A stretch of DNA of 64,000 nucleotides, taken from assembly GCF_029227915.1 (NCBI RefSeq), contig NC_079877.1, positions 16,664,851-16,728,850 on the forward strand, read 5' to 3'. The translations under genes and the position numbers were made by a program. Shown here in pieces: positions 11,721 through 22,100 of the stretch; the first letter of the stretch is position 1; each line of letters opens with the position of its first letter. Source of the stretch: Hydractinia symbiolongicarpus (taxonomy: Eukaryota > Cnidaria > Hydrozoa > Anthoathecata > Hydractiniidae). The notes beneath the pieces were generated by a model, which saw only the letters and a program-made list of their open reading frames with translations, did not search any database and had not been told where the DNA came from.

Positions 11721-12133
11721 TACTTGCAATAATACATGATATTCCTACAAACTACCGCTTTAGTAAGCTTTTAAAGTGCACCCGACTTCCTTTTCGTTAA
11801 CAAGACGTAAAACTTTGCTGGTGTCAATTTATTGTGTTGTATAGATATCTTGGTATTGCAATTAAAGCTTGTGCCTAGGACTTGTTAGTTCATTCTCGAT
11901 CCCAGAGCTCTTTGACATAAACGTCAGGGTTTTATCATCTCTATCTGGGGACGAAAATGGCTTAAGCGTTGTTTATGAAAAAGGTTGCAACTACTGCCTG
12001 TATTTTCTCTTAGCGTCAGAACTTCCAGAAAAGCGGTCGTAATTTGCACAAAAGCAACACAAAGAATCTATTAATTTAGATGTGAGTATTTTTTTTCTTG
12101 TTAAACGAAATTTCATTACTTTTACAAACTCAG

Positions 12134-12496
12134 ATGCAGAATGGTCGATCAAAATATGACGACGAAGACACAGAAGTTGTCCTTAAGTGTTATTCAGGTA
12201 CAAAGATGACATGATTCCATGACAATTTTACGTTTTCTTTTATAAGAAACTTGGTGAAGGGTCTAGTTCTAAAAGTTTCTTAATTTTGGTCTAAATTGAA
12301 AATGTTTTAAGTTCTAAAATTTTCTCATTCGATTTCATTTTCTTTTTTCTTGTTAAAAATATAAATCCAATAAATCATACTTATAAATATTTCTTTATTT
12401 ATAGGCATAACTGAAATCAATGCTGAAATAAAGAAAACAGCGTATTTCGTTCCAAATGTTAAAAGTTTTCAACACAAATGTAAATGTAAACTATAG
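12134..12496 (+). CDS. Candidate small two-exon gene, 51 residues
   Basis: Exons 12134-12197 and 12405-12496 join in phase (donor GTACAAAG, acceptor TTTATAG) to a 51-residue protein beginning MQNGRSKYDDEDTEVV and ending KCKCKL. The ATG follows directly on an acceptor-like ACTCAG at 12128-12133. That acceptor is preceded by a canonical GTGAGT donor at about 12081, so a 5'-UTR exon ending near 12080 is plausible. The N-terminal half is polar and acidic and the C-terminal half basic with two cysteines; there is no signal peptide or membrane segment. I do not recognise it. Support is only the consistent three-exon structure, so it could be chance. The neighbours are repeats. Confidence 0.35.
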
Positions 12497-13374
12497 AGCT
12501 ATGAAATTAAATACATCAATAATCTAGTCTAACAAAATCACGTCTATTCCATTAAAATCGTTCAACTTTAAGTGATCTTCCAGGTTATCTGCATATAAGA
12601 CACGGCACTCGTCTAATTTGATGTTGTACCACGTGATAGCAACAATGTGCCATTCATAATATCATACAGTAATATTTCTATTTACTCGCTATTTACTCGC
12701 TGTGGACCGAACCACGGACCTTGTTATTACGAAGCAAACTCCATAACCACAAGGCCACGCGCCATTGCTGACCTTTGTTTGGTCGTTACGCGAATTGAAC
12801 TTTCAAGTGTGGTATCGAAAACAAAAGCACTATGGTTCAGTAATAGTACTAGAGATGATCGCCTTTCCATACTTCGAACTCGTCGCAATCTGTGGATTTC
12901 CATGTCTAGCTTATAGAAAACAATATAGATTTTTTTTTTTTTGGAATTATAATATTTCAAACGAAATGGTTTTTTAAATGAGACTTTTTTTTTCCAAAAG
13001 TAAACCCCCTGATTACAAAATTCTTTTAAAGCTTGTATCTTGTTACCAGTACTTTTTTCAGACATATGTTCTTACTTATGTGTTGCATTTTTTTATGCTC
13101 TTTCTAATGATATAAAACAATAGATATTTTGTGAGAAAAAATGTTTTTATTAGGGGCAACCTTATTCTGGTCTGTAAAATACAATAGAGTAGTTACTGTT
13201 ATTGATTGGGTCTAAGACTTGAATAGTTTCTATTTATCATAATTACGACTGTGCCAAATGTCATGCTTGTTACTCAATTTGCACATAAATGTCATTTTTT
13301 GGCAGTATATATGCAGATATTTTATAATCTGCGAAGATTAAAAAAAAAGAATTAAAAACAAAAATTAAAAAGTG
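12497..13374. other. Intergenic with SINE-like material
   Basis: Apart from the tRNA-like segment at 12699-12763 I see no feature. The open stretches on both strands around 12650-13060 are shadows of that repeat and of T-rich runs (12930-12942, 12985-12993) and show no domain. Confidence 0.35.
12699..12763 (-). repeat. tRNA-derived SINE head
   Basis: Read on the minus strand, the sequence starts near GGCGCGTGGCC and has a box A-like TGGCCTTGTGGTTATGG followed about 30 bases later by a box B-like GGTTCGGTCC. This is the internal RNA polymerase III promoter of tRNA genes and tRNA-derived SINEs. The acceptor stem does not pair well, so it is not a working tRNA; a SINE 5' end is more likely. The 3' limit of the SINE body is not clear. 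Confidence 0.5.
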
Positions 13375-15060
13375 ATCTCCATTAGAATTTGCGAAATACA
13401 TTAGAGGTGGAAGTCTTAAACGAAAGCAGACTTCCATTACAGGTCACTTGGTCTTGAAGATTATTCCACACTTTTGCAGCTCTAAACGGGTGGGCTTTTT
13501 TGCCAAATTCCGTGTTGACCAAGGGAAGTGTGAACCTGTTTTTTGAAGCTCCTCTTGTTTGATGATTATGACAGTTTTTTGTCAAAAGGAATTTTGAGCG
13601 CATGTAATCAGGAGCAATGTGATTTATGGCTTTGAAAACTAATATGGCATCGTTTTTGATGAGTAAATTATTCATTAAATATTCCCTCTCTTTCCCAAGA
13701 AAGGTATGGACACAATAGTTTTTCTAGTTATCTACCTTGGGTGGCACAAGCCCATACCGAAGAGCAGTAGTTGAAATATGGCATGACAAGTGCATTAATT
13801 AAAAGCTTTTTTGTGTGAGGTGTTAAACAAGATGCAATGATTCTAATTTTAGAATCTTTAATTAGTATTTTTCTATTTATGTCATTAATGTGCTCTTCCC
13901 ATTGCATTTTTGATCAAATGTTACCCCAAGATATTTAACTTTTTCGCTCCTCTTCAAAGGAATACCCATATAGTTAATAGATTGTTTCAGTTTTGTCCGT
14001 ATTAAAAGTCATTTTGTTATTATTCAGCCAGAGGTCGACTTACGAAAGTTCTAACTCAACCTGCGAGACAAGGGTATCCAAGTTTTGATGGGATGAAATA
14101 ATTATCGTATTATCTGCATATAGCTGGTGGTAGTTTGAATTGATGACAGATTTTAGGTCACCAATATATAAAAGAAAAAGCAGGGGCCCCAACACAGATC
14201 CCTTCGGCACCCAAAAAGCGTCTTCATGAAGCAGATCTGATCTTATGTCGTTTACAAGAGTCAGCTGTATTCGGCCCGTTAAGTAGGACTCGGATCAACC
14301 AAAGGCGGCATCTCTGATGCCAAAACACCATAGCTTTTTAACAAAATTTTATGATCAACAGTGTCAAAACCTTTTTTAAGATCAATGAGCATATCACAAA
14401 CAAAGTTTTGTTGGCCGAGCTCAGTAAGAATAAAATCAGAGACATCGACTACTGCAGTTTCTGTGGAAAAGAGTTTTGTCATTTAGGAAGTTGTGCTCAG
14501 AAATAAAATGAGAAATTTGCTCATGCACTAAACTTTTTAAAAATTTTCATAGGAATTGGCAGAATAGAGATAGGCCGATAATTAGTAGTATCTGTTTTAT
14601 TGCCACTTTTAAAAATACGCGAGACCCTTTTAGTCTTCCAACATTTAGGTACATAACCAGTAAATAAAGATTTTTGAAAAGACTTAATAAATAAATACTG
14701 ACGAACCTGCTTTTAGCAGTCGCCAACCAATTCCGTCCTAGCCTGTAGCTTTATCAAGTTTTAGTGAACTAATTTCTTCGACACTTTTGGTCTCAAAAGG
14801 AGCTCATCGAAAATCGTGTATGCTAACAGGTGGATTAACATTAGTAGTGCCAGAAGAAAATTTTGAGGCTAGTTTGGCACCAACACTGACAAAAAATGAA
14901 TTGAATGTGTTTAAGATTTCTTTTGGGTGAGGTGTTTCTGTACCATCGTTTTGGACTACTTGTTTTATTGAGGTAGTATTGCCTGACTTATGAGGAACCA
15001 GTTTTTTTAGGGTTTTCCAAAGTTGTTTTGGCCGTTTTTAAAAGTCCTGCGAAACGTCAT
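13375..15060 (-). mobile_element. 5'-truncated non-LTR retrotransposon (CR1/Jockey-like LINE)
   Basis: On the minus strand one can follow an endonuclease-RT linker (PKQLWKTLKKLVPHKSG, near 15030-14980), then KLDKATGDGIG-like RT entry sequence (about 14750), the finger block LIDLKKGFDTVDHKILLK (about 14330-14380), GSVLGPLLFLLYIGDLKS (about 14150-14205), the polymerase box as LYADN instead of YADD (about 14115), and the C-terminal block AINHIAPDYMRSKF with FRAAKVWNNLQDQV (13400-13640) ending at a stop at 13382. Frames change several times and the second catalytic aspartate reads as asparagine, so the copy is dead. The endonuclease and 5' part are missing. Assignment to the CR1/Jockey side is by the motif style only. 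Confidence 0.85.
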
Positions 15061-16132
15061 TATAGTACCCGTTTTTGAGTCGATTTTTACTCCAAATTTG
15101 CCGCAGTTAATGCGGCATAATAAGCCAAAAGTGAGTGCCAAATATAGCCAAAATGCGCCTCAACGCAGGCCTTTTATTTTCAGTGTGAATTTAGCTTTCA
15201 GAAGTGTAAAGAAAAGGTATTGAGTGAGAACCAGAGGCTTCACCACTTCCTTTTCCCCCCAGCAGACAGACACGCAAAATCAAAATTTTAAATTCTTTTA
15301 ACCCATGTAATCGCACGTTTACGAGTGCAATTAGGAAATAATCGAACGAGTATTTTTTTTGCTTTTAATTTTCCGAGTCCGTTCGGACGAGGATAAATTT
15401 AAAAAGCAAAAAAAAATAGGAGTTCGATTATTTCCAATTGCACGAGTAACCATTCGATTACGAGCTAATCACGCAACGAACTATTTTTGTAAGAGTAGCA
15501 CAGGATGTCAATTTCAATGTTTTGATTTTTTTATTACCCGATTTATAATTAGTTCGATTCATTGTAAAGATATCTTTTTTTGACATATCATAAAACGCGA
15601 GAAAAATTTATGGATATGAATCCAGAAGCAACAGTAATTACTTTTAACGACAAGTAAACATATACAACAGTAAAAATTTAATCTTATCACAACACAAAAT
15701 TAAAACTATGAAATATGTTTACTTCATTCCTCCTCTGAGGAAGAATAAATGATCAGTCTTTTTTTCTTTTTTTTTTTTTGGTTCGTGGGAAGTGGTTGCC
15801 AATGAAACATACATCATATATATTTTTTAAATTATCGGCGCTCCCTAAAGAGTGCAGTTAAGAATTAATTGCACTCCGCATAGTTGCAATTACGATATAA
15901 TTTGCACTGTAGAAGAAGCGCCAAACAAGAAAAAATAGGTCATCGTGTGATTACTATCAAAACAAAACCCATGGCATTTATTTTGATCACGTGTGTGTTC
16001 ATTTCATAACTTCATGTTGCCCATCAGACCCGTCTAAAATAATATTTTATTCCGCATACCAACATTCCCTTTTAGTATTCATGGCCAGGCTGGAAAAAAG
16101 TTTCCGTCCAAGCAAGCGTGCAAGTAGTAAAC
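15061..16132. other. Intergenic upstream of the FMR1-like gene
   Basis: It holds the foldback at 15321-15447 and a poly-T run at about 15768-15779. An ATG at 16081 opens a short reading frame that overlaps the FMR1 start in another frame, so it could be an upstream ORF if the transcript begins before 16081. No clear TATA box can be singled out. Confidence 0.35.
15321..15447. repeat. Long foldback (arms about 58 bp)
   Basis: The left arm starts ACGAGTGCAATTAGGAAATA and continues through AATCGAAC, a T-run, GCTTTTAATTT and GTCCG. After a TT centre the right arm repeats this inverted (CGGAC, AAATTTAAAAAGC, an A-run, GTTCGATTATTTCC, AATTGCACGAGT) with a few mismatches and small indels. This is a solo foldback, MITE-like element. 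No target duplication is certain. Confidence 0.7.
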
Positions 16133-19100
16133 ATGGAGGAAATACAAGTGGAAGTGAGAAACAGACAAAACGGTGCATTTTTCCCCGTAAGTCGCAGATA
16201 AAATCCTTTTTGTTAGAATTTTAAACAAATTTCAAATTTTTCTCTTGACTTGTTTAGGCGGAGATCAAAAACATACACAGTGAAGAGGCGACTGTGGAAT
16301 TTTATCACAGGTAAAAAAAGTTTATATTATAGCTAGCCAGTTCTTTCCTTATATATAAATGTTATACGCATCCGTCAATGAGGCGATATTCAAAAACATT
16401 TGGTGTTAGAGTTACCTGACCAGCCCTATTTTTAGATCGCAATTTTTGACATGCGAAGTTAAGAGTTATAAAAGCGAAAAATATTCTATTATTGTTGTTT
16501 CCTCACAGTACCCACCATTATTATTGGCTTCACTTTAAAATTCTGGCTGTGCATGCCAAGGGTCCTAAGAACTAGTTAAAATGGTGCACAAACGAGGCGT
16601 AAGTTATTAAATATCAGTGAAATCTAGTTAACTAGGCTTTTTTAATGATATCAAATTCAGTTTCTCTCAAATGAAAGCTTAGATGCGAACATATGTCAAA
16701 GAAAAACTCTAAATTTGAAATCCACCTCAGCAAACCCGAAATTACAATTGACCAATGAGCCCAAAGTTGCTGTTGTCACATCTTACTCTTTTATATTAAG
16801 CAAGAATTAACTGTATTTGTTCAAATGAGTAAAGCCATTCGCACTTAAAACAAAGAATTTCCCAATATTGACCGTATGAGCGAAGAACAATAGAATTAAC
16901 CAATCTAAAAGCACTGTCCATATTTTAACTGCAGAAAAATTGTTCGAGACCTAGCGCAATTTTTTCCACCTTAACTATTCAGATTTTCTGGTGGTAACAA
17001 AAATTATACTGGGTCTCCTGGCTAATATCAGTGCAATAGTATGGATTTCTGGCTTCTCAACTCAAATGATTCAAACACCACATATTTGTGATGCCCATCT
17101 ACTGCACTTTCTCATAAATCTAGCTAACTTGGTTACAACTTGGTTTGCTAACTTTAATATTGTTAGTAGGTGTTTTTCTTTGAAGCATCAAATGAGAAAA
17201 ATTTCCCCTTTTTTTATATATAAATTATGCTGCATAAATTATGATGTCACATTTAAGTATAGCAAATTTTCACATTTTTGGTCATAGGTAATTTTAGACC
17301 TGTTAAGGGATGTGCATTCAAACTTTATCAATGCATAGATATTATAAAGGTGAATTGATTAGCATAAAATTTTTTTGCCAAAATGACATTCCTTTGCTCG
17401 TCCTAGGCCTTTTATTTTTTTACTCATGACCTGATAACTTGGGATCTGCATGTCCATTTGCAATCAAATTTGTGAGTAAACATATAGGGCCTATACAAGC
17501 CTACTAAATATTGCATGCAATAATTAAACTTCTCTTTCTCATTAACTTTGTTTTCATTTTAAAATTGTATTTGGAAATCTGATTGGTTGATAAATACCCA
17601 TTTGCTGTGGTTGGACTTATTCCAATTATTACAATGAATGCTGGCCAATGAGAGAAAGTTAGTAGTGTGCTAAAAATGAATGTGGCCATATGCAAATGCT
17701 TAGTTATGTAGAACTAAGCGAATGTGTGAACCCACCTTAAGATAGTCAGTCGGTTAACGGCCAGCATCCAGAACAACCCAGATCCGTTTTCACTCACATT
17801 AAAATATTGTAGGGAAAAAGTACAGTCCAAATCATAGCTCTGCAGCCATCCTGGGTATTTTTCAGTCTTTTCCATAATTAAAAATAAACATATTTACCAA
17901 AGGACAAAAAAAATCGCCAATGACTTCGTCCACACAATACCCCTAAAAAAACCCTGATCCAGGCTATTATTGGCATGTGTTAGTATTTGGCAATATGAAG
18001 TGTGAACAATGTTTTCTGATTGTCAGTTTTGCCTTCGCCACCCCTTTTTAACCACAGGCCCCCCCACAGATCTGGGAAAATCTCAATCAGATCTAGATGC
18101 CCACTGTTACCAACTGCAGGTCAGACATAAAAAGAGTGCTACATTCATGAATTCGCCTCAGATTTTATGAGGGTGCTGACTTGCCAACATTGCAGCATAT
18201 ATAAAGGCTAGCTCTAATAATATTTTAAAAAAATACATGCTTTTTATATTAACTCCCAAACTTTTCCAAACTAACCCAAATTATGCAATCCTGTGCAAAT
18301 TTTTTGCAGATGTTAAAAAACGCTATATACTGGTTAATTTAAAACCCGTAATTGAATTTTAAAACAAAATCTTCTACCAATTGCAATACAAAATTCACAA
18401 ACTGGTTGTATGAAACCATTCTCCCAAAGATAAAAATGTCTATCAAATTTTTTCTTTTAATTTTCTGATTTGTGTTATTTTAATGCTTTGGTTGAGCTAA
18501 ATCGCATTTACTTAGTTTCTTTTTTATACATTATAGGCATTCGCGTTAATTTCCTTTATGTAATTTTATGCCTTGTTATTTTTATATTTTGGAACATTTG
18601 GAACAGTTAAAATAGAATTGTTTCAGCTTAGGTTAATACAACCAAAAAAAATCTCCCTGTAAGTGGGTGTGCATACAAACACTAAGAATAATAAAAAATA
18701 GCAGTTAAAGTTATTCCTGTGCTTTTGCATTATTTATTTCACAGTTTATATTCTTGTGCACTTAATTTTTTTAGCCCAAACAAATGGATAAGAGTACCAC
18801 TATCAGAAATAAGGAAACCCCTTCCTTTGTCTCAAGAAGCTTTAAAGTTTAATGATGGTGATGATATAGAGATTTATGCAAAGGAAGACGATGGCGAACC
18901 AATGGGCTGGTGGGAAGGAAAGGTTGTATCCAGACGGGGTGGATTTTTTGTTGTTCGCTTTAATGGTCTTGATGATGCTTTTAATGAAATTGTGCCTTTG
19001 GAACGTATTCGACCTCTGGGACAATGGTATGTTTTTGGTAGTATTGATCTTCATCCTCTTTTTTAATTTGTTTTTTGAGGTATTACCTTATGTCACACAC

Positions 19101-22100
19101 CCTAAACTATTCCAATATCTGTTGGATGAAATTTATCTGAAATATCAAAAAGGACATGCACTTACGAAATGTTGCTTTTTATGTTTATTAATTGATTATT
19201 TATCTAATTATTGGGCATAATTTTAGGCAGCCTGTTTCTCGTGGAATGTATTTTAAGTGTATGATAGATGTACCGCAGGATCTACGAACTATGTAAGTAT
19301 TGTTTCCTTAACCCTTAGCCTACATGTCCTGGACCAAGTCCCGGACGGGATCAGTCTCCTGTTAAAAAAACCCAGCCCCGGACAGGTCCGGGAATCGGTA
19401 CGACCCTACTTTGGACTCGATAACTCGAAAACGGGCCGTTTATATTTAATGAAACTTTAGCGTCTTAAAGAGCAATAGTTGGGCCACACTTTTGTGAAGT
19501 TTGGCGCCCCTACCATTTACACGCGATCCATAATGGCAGAAGCAAGCGACACAGTTTTTGCTAACAAAAAAAATTTCGAGATTGATGCCAATGTAGACAG
19601 TGATTTCGACGAAGAAATTATTCCAGATGGAATTGGAGAGAACGAATATAATATTTTGTTTGGTTCAGACGATAAGCTGTCTGATTTCGAAGGCTTTGAG
19701 GTAGAATTTGAGGCTAGGAATGACCAAAATGCTAGCGAAGCTGAAACTGAAAGTAGACGTACCAACCTTCTACATGCTCAATCCACCAACAAGTCTGTTC
19801 CAGAGGGATTTGCAATGGACAAGTGGAATCAAGGAGACACAGATCAATTAATAGAGGTACCATTTACTGGCACACCTGGGTTTAAAATCCAAATACCAGA
19901 AGATGCTAGTGAACTTTTTTTTACAACTTTTTTTATCAGATGAGATAATAGATTCCTTGACTTTGGAAACAAATATGTATGCTTTTAACTACCTTCAGGC
20001 AAATGCAAGGAATTTTGGAGAACATTCCAGGTTTTTATAATGGCCTGAAAATGGAATAACAAACAACAAAATGGTAGCTTTTATCGCACTTAGGTACTTT
20101 TGGGTATTGTAAAAAAAGATTTAATTACTTCATATTGGAGTATCAATAGTACATTATCAACTCCATTTCCTAGAACAGTTATGCCCAGAAATGAATTTGA
20201 AAATATTTTTTCTTTCCTTCATTGCCGTGACAACAATAAATATGCAACAAAGGGACAACCCAGATACAATCCTAAAAAAAAACTTGACTTATGAGGTATT
20301 GGCAAAGAATTTTACTGATGTTTGGATGCCACGCAAGAACATTTCGATTGATGAAGGGACTGTACCATTTAAAGGGAGAATACATTTTAAATGTTGTAAT
20401 CCTAACAAACCCGACAAGTATGGGATCAAAACTTTCAAGCTATGCGACTCTTCAAATTCGTATTGTTGTGTGTTGGACATCTACGTTGGTGAAGTCCAAA
20501 ATGATAGACCAGCTTCGCTATTTGGTAAAACATGTGACCTAATAATGCAACTTTCAAATGCTTATCTGAATAAAGGTTATGTTGTTCATATGGTTAACTT
20601 CTATACATCACCATACCTGTTTTACAATTTGTTATCACTGAAGACCCATGCATGTGGTACTTCTCGGTTTACCTCGAGAAATAACTTCTGCATGCTTTTA
20701 CCCATAGAACCTGTAAGTGGTGGAAATAAGTTCTTTTCAGGCTTCTCAATCTGGCAATGGTATATGTCTATATAATGTACTCAGAATGGGTTGCAATAAA
20801 AGGAATGAAAAAACTTAAGCAAACCAATTTTCGAACAGAAGTTGTAAAACAAATGATCCAGTCTGCTGCCCCAGATCCTACCTCATCCACTCGGGGTGGA
20901 TGACTTTAGTTCTAAACCAGACCTTCAGGTTCTGGTTTAGACCTTCAGCGACTATCTGGCCGTCACTTTCCAAGAAAATTAGAAGAAGAAACTGAAAACC
21001 GAATTAGTCGTTCGTGTAAAGTTTGCGTCCCTGTTGAGAGATTGATGGTTTATGCTACTAGACGAAAACGTAAACCTCCTGGTCACGAGACTTCCTATGA
21101 ATGTGCCCAATGTGAGGTAGCATTATGTGTAGCACCATGCTTTAGTTTATACCTCACATTCAAAAACAATATGAGAAGGTTTATAAAGCATGGACAAAAA
21201 CTTCATAAGAACTTTTTAAACTTTTTTTTTTTTTATTTTTACTTTTTTTTTTAACTTTACCAAATAAGTATTGTTGTTTCAGAGTCAAATAACATGTTTA
21301 TATACAGTTTTTATGGCTATTGTTTATACTTACATAAAGGTTTAGTTAAATTTATCTAAATATTTTTCTAAGAAGGCATGTTCATTGTTTTTTAAACCGT
21401 GCTGACTGCATTTTTTTAAATCTAAATGAAAAAAAAAATAAATACTGTATTCATAATATGACCTTTCCAAAATGGGCTCACTGAACTTCTAACTCTTTGT
21501 AGAACTTCAGATATCTAAATTTATGTAGCGGTGTGTAAAATTTTCTATTGTTGGGCAAAAGTGGCTGGTTTGTGGGAACGATTTGTCAAATGGGTCCTTG
21601 GCAGTGTCAGGGTTAAAGATATTTCTATTTTTAAGTTTTTCTAGTATTATAAAGTTTAAAAAGGCATGTATTGTGCTATTTTTTTATTCACACAATTAAA
21701 ATGATTTAAATAACTCATGACGCAGATGCCAGGAGTATCTACAATTGAAAATGTATGCAGTAAGAACTTAAACTTTCAAAAGCACAATTGAATACTTGAC
21801 AGGAGATCAGTTGTACAATCTTATTCATCTACATATATGGAATATGCTATATGCTGGTGCAACAAAACAAAGCTTTAAAAAGTTATGCTCTGCCGAGGGG
21901 AACAAGTGACTTTTTAAAACAGAGATTATTAGAGGGGTGTCGACTTTTTAAAATTGAACTTAACTATGGCCGGGTGGGGGTGGCTTATTTTTAACTAAAA
22001 TATTTACTTGTTTACAATTTTTATTAAACTAATTGCTTTAAACAAAATAATTTTACAATAAAGCCTTATCTTTCAGTATTTCAATGGCACCAGTCAGTGG

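Noticed and set aside
16081-16224. ATG at 16081 as the FMR1 start
   Set aside because: It is in another frame; the ATG at 16133 gives the conserved MEE-V-V start and a donor in the right phase. The earlier ATG may only be an upstream ORF.
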